Below, piece by piece: positions 6,345 through 12,678 of a stretch of DNA of 13,341 nucleotides. The stretch is from JBOHNS01 sp050730835. GTDB lineage: Bacteria; Patescibacteriota; Saccharimonadia; Saccharimonadales; UBA4665. Both the position numbers and the translations under genes were made by a program. Position 1 is the stretch's first letter. Each line of letters opens with the position of its first letter. The notes under the pieces are model-generated. The model saw nothing but the letters and a program-made list of their open reading frames with translations, was not told the origin of the DNA and did not search any database. The stretch is from contig JBOHNS010000022.1 in the NCBI GenBank assembly GCA_050730835.1, positions 1-13,341 of the forward strand. Direction: 5' to 3'.

Positions 6345-6734
6345 ATGACGGTTTTCGAGCATTATGTAGTGGCCTTTGCTTTGTTTCTGATTATCGACGG
6401 GCTTTGGATAAAATTTAGCGTTGATAAATTTTATAAAAGCCAGTTGGGCGGTTTGATGCGGGCTAAGCCGGACTATCTGGCTGGCGGGATATTTTATTTG
6501 CTATATATTTTGGCGCTCGAGATTTTCGTTGTCAATCCGGCGCTGGGCCAGAATTCTTACAGTTATTTAATTGGCCACGCCGCGCTGCTGGGAGTTGCCA
6601 TGTATGGCACTTATGATTTAACGGCTCGGGCGACCATCAAAAATTGGCCGCTAAAAGTTACCATTATTGATATGATTTGGGGCACTTTGGCGACGATCGT
6701 CGTGTCCTTGCTGGCGTTTGTGATTTTTCGTTAG
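6345..6734 (+). CDS. DUF2177 family integral membrane protein
   Basis: A 129-residue protein with four predicted membrane segments (about 5-22, 45-63, 72-92 and 105-128). It carries DUF2177 landmarks: D18 in the first helix (LIIDGLW), the loop YDLTARATIKNW (90-101) and DMIWG (109-113) opening the last helix. The family is widespread in bacteria, but its function is unknown. The length is typical, so the gene is complete. It appears to be transcribed alone from a leaderless-type promoter and ends at a bidirectional terminator shared with the converging LysM-Rpf gene. Confidence 0.8.
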   Translation: MTVFEHYVVAFALFLIIDGLWIKFSVDKFYKSQLGGLMRAKPDYLAGGIFYLLYILALEIFVVNPALGQNSYSYLIGHAALLGVAMYGTYDLTARATIKNWPLKVTIIDMIWGTLATIVVSLLAFVIFR

Positions 6735-6744
6735 TTTTTAGATA

Positions 6745-6780
6745 TAAAAAATCCCGCCGGTTTGTGTCTGCCGTCGGGAT
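6745..6780 (-). terminator. Bidirectional terminator between converging genes
   Basis: ATCCCG (6751-6756) pairs with CGGGAT (6775-6780). After one mismatch, CGG (6758-6760) pairs with CCG (6771-6773) around a 10-base loop. On the minus strand the stem is followed by TTTTTT, ending the LysM-Rpf transcript. In the plus direction the tract is a weaker CTTTAGTTT. Confidence 0.7.
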
Positions 6781-6848
6781 CTTTAGTTTAAAAACTGTTA
6801 GCTTAATATGGCTGCCAAGTTTGACAATTGGCAGTAGTTGCTGGTTGG

Positions 6849-7523
6849 CTAAACGCCGGCTTGATGTGAACAGACTGGCCAGGCGCCCCAGCCTTGGCGG
6901 GCTTGCAGAATTTTGGCGCGCGCAATTTGCTGGGCACGGTTGGCTTGGTTGGGATAGCCGCGGCCGCCGACGGCGTGCCAGCTGCCGAGTGAAAATTGCA
7001 AGCCGCCGTAATAGCCGTTGCCGGTGTCGGCGTTCCAGTTGCCGCCTGATTCGCAACCGGCGATGCGCTGCCAAACGCCGGCGCCAGCAACCGGCGCTGC
7101 CAGCGCTTGACTAGGTTGACTAGGCGCTGGCGCCGGGTTTTGCGCGAGCGTTGGCGCGACCGATGGTTGCGGCGTAGCGCTGCTGGCTTTGGCAGCGGGC
7201 CAGGGTCGCTGGACTAGCTTTTGGTCGGCTGGCGCTATATTTAAAATTTCGCCCGGGTAAATTAAATTAGGGTTTTTGATTGACGTGTTGGCGTCAAATA
7301 GCCGCCGCCAGGTCGTTTTTTGTTGGGCGGCAATGACTGACAACGTGTCGCCGCGCTTAACTTGAACTATTTTTGGTTTGGCGGCTGATTTTATGGTGTT
7401 TTGGCTGTTATGATTTGTTGGATTATTGTGTTTTGGGATTTGCGCGTGCGCCTGCGTTTTGTGCAGGGCCAGCAAACTTGCGGCAGTCAGCGAGACTGCC
7501 GCCAGGGACTTCATCGTTCCCAT
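6849..7523 (-). CDS. Secreted LysM plus resuscitation-promoting-factor-like transglycosylase
   Basis: A 224-residue exported cell-wall lytic enzyme. Residues 1-27 form a signal peptide (MKSLAAVSLTAASLLAL core, likely cut after AHA at 27). Residues about 51-97 are a LysM peptidoglycan-binding module (VKRGDTLSVIA through YPGEILNIA), followed by a Pro/Ala/Ser-rich linker (about 105-148). Residues about 150-220 are an Rpf/transglycosylase-like domain, starting WQRIAGCESGGNW with catalytic glutamate E158 and continuing GYYGGLQF and GWGAWPVCS. C157 and C218 could form the disulphide known in Rpf folds. Such enzymes cleave glycan strands in wall remodelling. In an episymbiont the host wall could also be a target, which is inference. 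AGGAGG 7 bases before ATG 7523 fixes the start at MGT rather than the inner ATG. A long leader precedes it. Confidence 0.9.
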   Translation of the reverse strand: MGTMKSLAAVSLTAASLLALHKTQAHAQIPKHNNPTNHNSQNTIKSAAKPKIVQVKRGDTLSVIAAQQKTTWRRLFDANTSIKNPNLIYPGEILNIAPADQKLVQRPWPAAKASSATPQPSVAPTLAQNPAPAPSQPSQALAAPVAGAGVWQRIAGCESGGNWNADTGNGYYGGLQFSLGSWHAVGGRGYPNQANRAQQIARAKILQARQGWGAWPVCSHQAGV

Positions 7524-7734
7524 TAATTAACCTCCTGATACTTTTCGCAAAAATACCCAAAAACCCCCCAAACAAACTTTTAGTTAAAAGCTGCTTCAAA
7601 GGCAAAAACGTTAAATTGTATTTAAAAAGCTAACAAATTTGGATATTAGCGGTAAAGTATTTCTCGCGCGATTCACCTCACAAAGTAAAAAGCACAAATA
7701 ACAAGTTATAGGATTTAAATATTTATGTCAAATA
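7524..7734 (-). promoter_or_regulatory. Promoter and long 5' leader of the LysM-Rpf gene
   Basis: On the minus strand TTTGAC/TTGACA (around 7730) and TATAAC (7710-7705) form a promoter with a short 15-16 base spacer. It implies a leader of about 175 bases. A second TATAAT lies further upstream (plus-strand ATTATA near 7773-7778). The leader contains GAGGTGAATCGCGCG, a G-rich stretch (TTTGGGGGGTTTTTGGG), a small CTTTT/AAAAG hairpin (7577-7590) and the Shine-Dalgarno. The rest of the 7524-7856 gap is AT-rich and holds only the promoter region of the diverging RNase H gene. Confidence 0.4.
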
Positions 7735-7834
7735 TATTTTCAAAAATCTTGATTTTAACAGGTTAATAATTCATTATAAGCATAAAGGTTATAAGTTTAA
7801 TCATCAGCCTGCAAAAAAGCCGCGCGAAAAATGT

Positions 7835-7840
7835 TATTAT
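7835..7840 (+). promoter_or_regulatory. Candidate -10 box of the RNase H gene
   Basis: TATTAT lies 16 bases ahead of ATG 7857, and no Shine-Dalgarno or good -35 is visible. The region is AT-rich, so alternatives such as TTTAAA (7841-7846) exist. Confidence 0.3.
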
Positions 7841-7856
7841 TTTAAAGCATAAGTTT

Positions 7857-8285
7857 ATGAAAATTTATTACACCGATGGCAGCGCTAGTCCCAATCCTGG
7901 TCCGGGCGGATTTGCCGTGATTTGTGATAACCAGCCGGTGGTTCTGGGCGGCGAGCCTAGCGGCCAAGCAACCACCAATATACGCATGGAGGGTTTGGCG
8001 CTGATCGCGGCCTTGCAGCACGCTAGCGGCCAGCCTTGCCAGATTTATAGCGACAGTGAATTTTGGATTAACGTCATCACCAAATGGTCGCTAGCCTGGG
8101 AAAAGAACGGCTGGCGCAAAAAAGGCGGCATCAAAAATCTCGATATTGTACAAAAATTGTGTTCACTTTATGGCAGCTCGCAAGCTAAATTAATTTGGGT
8201 ACGCGGCCACGAAGGCGACGCCGGCAACGAGCTAGCCGACCACTGGGCAAACCAGGCGCGCAAACAAAATTTGGCCAAATTATGA
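7857..8285 (+). CDS. rnhA: Ribonuclease HI
   Basis: A 142-residue RNase HI that degrades the RNA strand of RNA-DNA hybrids (Okazaki primers, R-loops). The complete DEDD catalytic set is visible: D7 in YYTDGSASPNPGPGG, E45 in RMEGLALIAAL, D66 in IYSDSEFW and D128 in GNELADHWA. H118 of the flexible loop is present in VRGHEGDAGNE. The basic handle region around WEKNGWRKKGG (81-91) is also present, as in E. coli-type enzymes. Length is typical. The alpha/beta hydrolase gene starts 9 bases after the TGA stop, but a TATGAT over that stop suggests the downstream gene may have its own promoter. Confidence 0.92.
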   Translation: MKIYYTDGSASPNPGPGGFAVICDNQPVVLGGEPSGQATTNIRMEGLALIAALQHASGQPCQIYSDSEFWINVITKWSLAWEKNGWRKKGGIKNLDIVQKLCSLYGSSQAKLIWVRGHEGDAGNELADHWANQARKQNLAKL

Positions 8286-8286
8286 T
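8281..8286 (+). promoter_or_regulatory. -10 box overlapping the rnhA stop codon
   Basis: TATGAT ends 8 bases before ATG 8295, the same spacing seen ahead of several other genes in the window. No -35 or Shine-Dalgarno is seen. It could give a leaderless transcript of the hydrolase gene. Confidence 0.35.
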
Positions 8287-8294
8287 AGGCTATT

Positions 8295-9026
8295 ATGACT
8301 AGCAAAGGCTTTTACAGTCAAACTTTTGGACCGGGCAATAATCAACGCATCATGGCTTTGGTAACTGGTTTTAACGGCCAATTGGCCGACCTGGAAAAGG
8401 CTGCGCACGGACTGGTAGCCGCCGGCTATGACGTGGTAACTTATGCTTACGATAACGACGTTTTTTTGAGCGGCGACGGGCAGGTGCTATTGGGCCGGAT
8501 TGATGCTATGAGCCGTGATTTTGAAGCGCGGGCCCAAAATCACGCTATGCGCCAATACGCTGGCATCAGCCTGGGCTCTGGCATCGCCTGGAATATGCAA
8601 AAACTTAGCTGTGCCAGCACGGTTTTGCCGGGAATTTATGCGGCGGGCGGCGCCGATGCTGCCAAATTGGTGATGCATAATCGACTGTTTCGCGCCAGCG
8701 TGCGGCATGCGCATAAGGTAGATTTCAAAAAGCAATTCCTCAAAAATGATTACGACGAGGCTGCTTTGCAGCAGCTGTGGTCAGATAGTTCCAGGCCGCC
8801 GGACAATGGCTTTGTCTTGGTGCTTGGCGGCCGAGATATTGTGGTGCGCCCGCAAGCAATCAAGCAGCAGATGCAAGTTTGGCGATCTCAGGGCTTAAAA
8901 TTTACAACCATCCATCAAGCAAAACTTGGCCACCGCGCCGTCGCCATTTGGTTTTTAAATAATATGCCGATGATGTTGGCTGCGGCCGATGATTTAAAAG
9001 CACAGCTTGATAGCCAGGTCTTTTAA
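8295..9026 (+). CDS. Alpha/beta hydrolase-fold protein
   Basis: A 243-residue cytoplasmic protein with alpha/beta hydrolase features. These are an N-terminal strand (IMALVTGFNGQ, 19-29) in oxyanion position, the nucleophile elbow G-I-S-L-G (90-94, S92), a late acidic D181 after strand VLVLGGRD and H213 in AKLGHRAV. The three fall in the canonical order Ser-Asp-His. Substrate and close family are not recognisable. It could be an esterase, lipase-like or peptidase-like enzyme. The cap region between about 110 and 165 is helical. It follows rnhA closely on the same strand. A perfect inverted repeat spans its stop codon. Confidence 0.65.
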   Translation: MTSKGFYSQTFGPGNNQRIMALVTGFNGQLADLEKAAHGLVAAGYDVVTYAYDNDVFLSGDGQVLLGRIDAMSRDFEARAQNHAMRQYAGISLGSGIAWNMQKLSCASTVLPGIYAAGGADAAKLVMHNRLFRASVRHAHKVDFKKQFLKNDYDEAALQQLWSDSSRPPDNGFVLVLGGRDIVVRPQAIKQQMQVWRSQGLKFTTIHQAKLGHRAVAIWFLNNMPMMLAAADDLKAQLDSQVF

Positions 9027-9038
9027 GTAGACTTAAAA
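9021..9038 (+). repeat. Perfect 8-bp inverted repeat across the stop codon
   Basis: TTTTAAGT-AG-ACTTAAAA contains the TAA stop of the hydrolase gene (9024-9026). The 2-base centre suits a dimeric protein-binding site better than an RNA hairpin. A weak terminator is possible, because TTTTC follows. Confidence 0.5.
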
Positions 9039-9059
9039 ATTTTCTAGCGGTTTTTAAAA

Positions 9060-9103
9060 TATAATGTTTGATAGTAAAAAATTAATCCATTAAAAGGTAT
9101 AAT
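9060..9103 (+). promoter_or_regulatory. Tandem -10 boxes ahead of the small membrane protein gene
   Basis: TATAAT occurs at 9060-9065 and 9098-9103. The second ends 8 bases before ATG 9112, with TAGATTGT between and no Shine-Dalgarno. Neither has a strong -35. Confidence 0.45.
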
Positions 9104-9111
9104 TAGATTGT

Positions 9112-9345
9112 ATGCCCAAACCTAAGGCGGAAGCACCTCAACCAAAAGCCAGCCGTTCCGAACGAACCAGTCGGTTTTTGAGAAACGCGCATTGGCTGGG
9201 CGCTGTGGCGCTGGCCGGTGCAGCTGTAGTAATTCCGCCGGCCGCCGCCGGTCTGGAAATTTTTTCAGCGGTCGAAGTTGCCCACGGCGGCGCCTGGGAA
9301 GCTGCGCGCCGGCACTTTAAGAAAAGCGGCGCCAAAAAATCTTGA
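9112..9345 (+). CDS. Small hypothetical membrane protein
   Basis: A 77-residue protein with no recognised family. The first 26 residues are polar and rich in K, P, A and S. A hydrophobic stretch (about 28-52, WLGAVALAGAAVVIPPAAAGLEIF), split by a PP pair, probably makes one membrane segment or a hairpin. The tail is basic (RRHFKKSGAKKS). The polar, basic ends on both sides suggest a small cytoplasm-facing membrane anchor. The reading frame is supported by a TATAAT 8 bases before the ATG and by codon usage like its neighbours. Confidence 0.55.
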   Translation: MPKPKAEAPQPKASRSERTSRFLRNAHWLGAVALAGAAVVIPPAAAGLEIFSAVEVAHGGAWEAARRHFKKSGAKKS

Positions 9346-9374
9346 AATCGTTTTTGAGTAATTTATTAATGTTA

Positions 9375-9436
9375 AAGCCGCTAAGTCGCCGGCCGCGCTG
9401 ATATCCAGCTCAAGAAAAATTAGCGCTGGGCGGCTT
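9375..9436 (+). repeat. Nested, mutually exclusive inverted repeats
   Basis: AAGCCGC (9375-9381) is complementary to GCGGCTT (9430-9436). CGCTAA (9379-9384) is also complementary to TTAGCG (9420-9425). The two pairings compete for the same CGC. They fill the 110-base gap ahead of the NYN gene and reach into its -35 region. Confidence 0.35.
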
Positions 9437-9439
9437 AAG

Positions 9440-9448
9440 TGCTAGACT
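9440..9448 (+). promoter_or_regulatory. Extended -10 promoter of the NYN gene
   Basis: TGC-TAGACT forms an extended -10 element ending 7 bases before ATG 9456. The intervening AGATTGT also precedes the ATG at 9112. There is no Shine-Dalgarno. Confidence 0.45.
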
Positions 9449-9455
9449 AGATTGT

Positions 9456-10079
9456 ATGGCTACAGCTAAAAAACCGCGCGTGTTCGCCTTTATCGACAGT
9501 CAAAATCTAAATGTCAGCGTTCAAAAATTCGGCTGGAAAATGGATTGGCGCAAATTCCGGCAATTTTTGGAAAAACAATACGGCGTCAGCCAGGCCTATA
9601 TGTTCATCGGCTATTTGCCGGAAAACGAAAATTTGTACGAGCAAATGCATGCTTATGGCTATATGGTGGTGCTCAAACCAACGTTTGATTTGACTCGGCC
9701 GCAGCCGGACATGATGACTCCGGCCGAAGCGGCGCAGTTCGCCAAAAATAATCCGGCGGAAGACAAAAAACCGGTCAAGGGCAACATTGATGCCGAGCTG
9801 GTGCTGTGGGCCATGAAAGAAATCAGCAATTATGACCAAGCCGTGATCGTTTCCGGTGACGGCGATTTTTATTGCCTGGTGGAATATTTGGCTGGCAAAA
9901 ACCGGCTGAAGGCGCTGCTGGCGCCGAATGCCCATTATTCTAGTCTGTATAACGCTTACGAAAAATACGTCGTGCGGCTGGACAGTTTTCGTAGCCAGCT
10001 GGCCTACCACGACCGCTTCCCACGAAAACGTAATAAATCTGGGTCAGACTCTGGCCGAAAAGCGCCTCCCAAAAATTAA
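9456..10079 (+). CDS. NYN-domain (PIN-like, LabA/DUF88) nuclease
   Basis: A 207-residue protein of the NYN/DUF88 type, a PIN-like fold found in RNA-processing nucleases. Acidic metal-ligand candidates are D14 in FAFIDSQNLN, D112 in KGNIDAELVLWAM, and D135 and D137 in VIVSGDGDFYCLVEYL. All sit in the family's usual places, so the active site looks intact. The C-terminus (about 185-207) is basic and low in complexity and may bind nucleic acid. Family members are thought to act on RNA. The target here is unknown. It is preceded by an extended -10 box and seems to be transcribed alone. It is conserved-looking rather than mobile. Confidence 0.8.
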   Translation: MATAKKPRVFAFIDSQNLNVSVQKFGWKMDWRKFRQFLEKQYGVSQAYMFIGYLPENENLYEQMHAYGYMVVLKPTFDLTRPQPDMMTPAEAAQFAKNNPAEDKKPVKGNIDAELVLWAMKEISNYDQAVIVSGDGDFYCLVEYLAGKNRLKALLAPNAHYSSLYNAYEKYVVRLDSFRSQLAYHDRFPRKRNKSGSDSGRKAPPKN

Positions 10080-10118
10080 AGCAAAATTTAAGCGGCGGTA
10101 ATTTGTCTAAACATGGTT

Positions 10119-10124
10119 TATAAT
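10119..10124 (+). promoter_or_regulatory. -10 box of the MBL-fold hydrolase gene
   Basis: A perfect TATAAT ends 10 bases before ATG 10135, with no Shine-Dalgarno. The predicted leader is 0-4 bases. Confidence 0.45.
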
Positions 10125-10134
10125 ATTTTAAGTT

Positions 10135-10773
10135 ATGAAAATTACGAAATTGCCGCAGAGCTGTTTGATTATCGAAAAGGCTGGCTATCGGGTGGTGATT
10201 GATCCGGGCTCGCTGGTTACCAAATCGTATTACGCGCGTGATTTGCTGCCGCTGGCCGGTGTCTTGCTGACGCACGAGCACGCCGATCATGTTGATCCGG
10301 AATTAATCCGGGCGCTCAATCAAGGCGCCAACGATTTAGAGGTAATTGGCAACGAAGATACGGCTGGGGCGTACAATGGCTTGCTGACAAAAGTTGTCAA
10401 AGACGGCGAAAAATTTAAGCTGGCGGAATTTAATATTCAGGCACGCGAGTTGCCGCATTGCCCGATGATCGACGGCAGCGACGGACCGCAAAATACTGGC
10501 TATTTGATTGACGGCGTGTTTTTCGATCCAGGCGATGGCATTAATATCGAAGGTTTGAGCGCCGCCGCGGCGGCTGTGCCGATTGCCGGACCAGACATTA
10601 GTCCGCGCGATTTTGTCAGCTTCATCAAGCAAATTAATTGCCAGACGGTCATTCCCATGCACTATGATTATTTTCCGTCCGACCCAAAATTTTATCAGCA
10701 GTTGCTAAGCGGCATAGATGGAACGCTGAATGTCGCAGTTTTGGCCGACGGCCAGACGACGCAAATTGATTAA
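10135..10773 (+). CDS. Metallo-beta-lactamase-fold metal-dependent hydrolase (UPF0173/UlaG-like)
   Basis: A 212-residue MBL-fold protein. The zinc-binding motif THEHADH (46-52) supplies H47, H49, D51 and H52. H108 (LPHCP), D131 (FFDPGDG) and H176 (PMHYDYF) complete the usual set of ligands for a binuclear metal centre. The N-terminal CLIIEKAGYRVVIDPG strand pair (10-25) is typical of the small UPF0173/UlaG-like hydrolases. The substrate is unknown. Phosphodiesters, lactones or nucleotides are all handled by relatives. Length is normal and all metal ligands are present. No operon partner is evident, and the next gene has its own strong promoter. Confidence 0.85.
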   Translation: MKITKLPQSCLIIEKAGYRVVIDPGSLVTKSYYARDLLPLAGVLLTHEHADHVDPELIRALNQGANDLEVIGNEDTAGAYNGLLTKVVKDGEKFKLAEFNIQARELPHCPMIDGSDGPQNTGYLIDGVFFDPGDGINIEGLSAAAAAVPIAGPDISPRDFVSFIKQINCQTVIPMHYDYFPSDPKFYQQLLSGIDGTLNVAVLADGQTTQID

Positions 10774-10803
10774 ACTTCATAAATCAATCCGGCCAGCATA
10801 AAT

Positions 10804-10832
10804 TTGACAAAGTAATGCCATACTGTTAAAAT
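10804..10832 (+). promoter_or_regulatory. Consensus promoter of the small membrane-anchored protein gene
   Basis: TTGACA (10804-10809), exactly 17 bases, then TAAAAT (10827-10832). This is the best plus-strand promoter in the window. ATG 10847 follows 14 bases later, giving a leader of only about 7 bases. Confidence 0.65.
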
Positions 10833-10846
10833 ACTAATAATTAATT

Positions 10847-11287
10847 ATGAAATTTGGCAAAGAATTACAATCTGAGCTTGCGTCACTATCGCCGGAAGAC
10901 CGGCACAGTCGCATTAGCTTACGCCGCCATGTAGCTGTCGGGATCGCTGCCACGGTTGCGGCGGCTGGCAGTTGGGTGGGCGTCACAGCAGCCAGCAATA
11001 ACGCTAATTATCAGCTTGGCCAGGAGCTTAGTCAGCCGTTTAATAGACTTAGTAATGAAATTCAAGCTGGTGAAATCGTTAATTCTAACGAGCTGGTTGT
11101 AATAGGCGAAGTTAAAGTGGGCGAGTCAACCGCCTACCAAACGGCTCTTAGAGTGGCTAAACCTAGCGACACAGCCATTGTCGCCGGGATAATTCATGAC
11201 CAATATCCGGAAGGTGTTTCCGGCGGCGATGATTATTATTTGCCAAGAGCGGACAGCCAAAGCACAGATTCAAAACCAGCTTCTTGA
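10847..11287 (+). CDS. Membrane-anchored hypothetical protein
   Basis: A 146-residue protein of no recognised family. The first 27 residues are charged and cytoplasm-like. A single hydrophobic segment (about 28-49, HVAVGIAATVAAAGSWVGVTAA) follows RR at 26-27 and should anchor the rest outside the membrane. The outer part (50-146) has a small beta-rich stretch (ELVVIGEVKVGESTAYQTALRV, about 82-103) and an acidic, Ser-rich tail. No cysteines and no catalytic motif are seen. A consensus promoter suggests substantial expression. In an organism that lives on host surfaces an extracytoplasmic role is plausible, but this is inference. Confidence 0.6.
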   Translation: MKFGKELQSELASLSPEDRHSRISLRRHVAVGIAATVAAAGSWVGVTAASNNANYQLGQELSQPFNRLSNEIQAGEIVNSNELVVIGEVKVGESTAYQTALRVAKPSDTAIVAGIIHDQYPEGVSGGDDYYLPRADSQSTDSKPAS

Positions 11288-11351
11288 AAAGCCATAAATT
11301 CCAACTCTTACTAAAACATTTCTGGCAAACAGTAAGCCCAAGCTTTTAAAG

Positions 11352-11380
11352 TTGGCGCGCGGCGGCTGATGGGCTAAAAT
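11352..11380 (+). promoter_or_regulatory. Promoter of the lipid operon
   Basis: TTGGCG (11352-11357), a 17-base spacer and TAAAAT (11375-11380). The -10 box ends 12 bases before ATG 11393. No Shine-Dalgarno is present. Confidence 0.45.
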
Positions 11381-11392
11381 AAAGTTTAAGTT

Positions 11393-12022
11393 ATGAATTT
11401 AGGTTTGCAAACTGCGCATCGGCTGGTTCGCGGTTTGATGCGGCGCGCGGCGGCTGTTTTGAACAGATTGAGCCGCGGAAAATTAAGGCCGGATATGGTG
11501 ACGCTCGCCGGCTTTGCCGTGCATTTGCCGATAGCTTTTTTGATTGCCACTAGTCATAATATTTTGGCGGCAATTTTGCTGATAATTTTTGGCTTGTTCG
11601 ATACTTTGGACGGGGAATTGGCGCGGCTGCAAAACAAAGCTTCGCCGCGCGGCATGTTGCTGGATGCGGCCACCGATCGCATGAAAGAGGTTTTGCTCTA
11701 CACTGGCGCGGCTTATGCTTTGGCGCTTGGCCGGCATCCGGCTACGGCAGCTTGGGCCGCCGCGGCAGTTGGCGCCAGTTTGTGTGTCAGCTACGTCAAA
11801 GCCAAAGGCGAAGCGGCCGTGGTGTCGAGCGGGCGAAAAATTTCGCATGCCAAATTGAACCATTTGTTTGGCGGCGGAATTTTGAGTTTTGAAATTCGCA
11901 TGGTGATTTTGATAATTGGCTTGTTTGCGGGCGAACTGGTTTATGCCGTGGCGATTATTGCGGTTTTGGCGAGCCTTACGGCCGTGCAAAGACTTATAAA
12001 AACACTCAAGCAAATTGATTAA
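11393..12022 (+). CDS. CDP-alcohol phosphatidyltransferase family protein
   Basis: A 209-residue integral membrane enzyme with the exact family signature DGx2ARx8Gx3Dx3D: D73, G74, A77, R78, G87, D91 and D95. It has about five to six hydrophobic segments. Enzymes of this family move a head group (glycerol phosphate, inositol phosphate, serine and similar) onto CDP-activated lipid, releasing CMP, at the inner membrane face. The particular acceptor cannot be read from the sequence. Neighbouring genes argue for a phosphorylated product (phosphatidylglycerol-phosphate or phosphatidylinositol-phosphate type). It heads a three-gene operon in which the next gene begins 2 bases after the stop. Confidence 0.85.
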   Translation: MNLGLQTAHRLVRGLMRRAAAVLNRLSRGKLRPDMVTLAGFAVHLPIAFLIATSHNILAAILLIIFGLFDTLDGELARLQNKASPRGMLLDAATDRMKEVLLYTGAAYALALGRHPATAAWAAAAVGASLCVSYVKAKGEAAVVSSGRKISHAKLNHLFGGGILSFEIRMVILIIGLFAGELVYAVAIIAVLASLTAVQRLIKTLKQID

Positions 12023-12024
12023 AA

Positions 12025-12678
12025 ATGTATAAAGTCGATTTGCATACGCATTCTATCGCTTCGCCAGACGGCGGTTTGCGGCTGGCTAATTACCAGCGGA
12101 TGCTGGCTTCCGGCCGGCTGGATATTATTGCCATAACCGATCATGGCCGGATTGATTTTGGGCTGAGTGCTCAAGACGCAATCGGCGCGGATAAAATTAT
12201 TGTCGGCCAAGAAATTATGACGGCCAGCGGCGAAATCATTGGTTTGTATTTGCAAAAATCTGTGCCGGCCGGTTTGTCGATCGAAGAAACTGTAGCCGCC
12301 ATCCGCGCCCAAAACGGCTTGGTCTACGTGCCGCATCCGTTTGAAACTGCTCGCCGCGGACTGCAAATGGCGGACCTAGAAAAAATTGCCAGCAATATCA
12401 ATATTATAGAAATTTATAACGGCCGGGCTGTGTTTCAAAATTATAGCCAGCAGGCTTTAGCCTGGGCAGCAGAGCACAAAATTGCTGGCGCCTCGTCCAG
12501 CGACGCGCACGGCCGAATCGGCTGGGGCCGAACCGGCAGTTGGCTGGCAGATTGGCCGACGTCTGGCTCGTTGGCGCGGCTTTTGCAGGCAGCAAAGTAC
12601 GATTGTCAAACGGTCGGCTGTGGTATTATTTATCCGAAATTTAATCGGCTAAAACAGCATTTGAGCCGCCGTGTCTAA
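12025..12678 (+). CDS. PHP-domain phosphoesterase
   Basis: A 217-residue PHP-domain metal-dependent phosphoesterase. Visible metal ligands are H7 and H9 (VDLHTHS), D15, D39-H40 (AITDHG), E63 (GQEIM), H104 (YVPHPFE), and D160 and H162 (SSDAHG). This is a complete trinuclear-type set. PHP proteins include histidinol phosphatase, nucleoside 3',5'-bisphosphate phosphatases and polymerase exonucleases. The length fits small stand-alone phosphatases. It sits between a phosphatidyltransferase and a CTP transferase, 2 bases after the first and overlapping the second by 8 bases. The inferred job is therefore dephosphorylation of a lipid intermediate or head-group precursor. A function unrelated to lipids is possible. 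Confidence 0.8.
   Translation: MYKVDLHTHSIASPDGGLRLANYQRMLASGRLDIIAITDHGRIDFGLSAQDAIGADKIIVGQEIMTASGEIIGLYLQKSVPAGLSIEETVAAIRAQNGLVYVPHPFETARRGLQMADLEKIASNINIIEIYNGRAVFQNYSQQALAWAAEHKIAGASSSDAHGRIGWGRTGSWLADWPTSGSLARLLQAAKYDCQTVGCGIIYPKFNRLKQHLSRRV

Noticed and set aside
6664..7114. Overlapping plus- and minus-strand frames rich in Arg and Ala opposite the LysM-Rpf gene
   Set aside because: They are out-of-frame readings of a well-recognised gene. The composition (Arg runs) is typical of shadows in GC-richer DNA.
7600..7698. c-di-AMP (ydaO/yuaA) riboswitch ahead of the Rpf gene
   Set aside because: Only GGTGAATC matches. The 5' CGCTTAAT-type element and the 3' GTCAGCTAACC-type element are absent and the spacing is too short, so no riboswitch is called.
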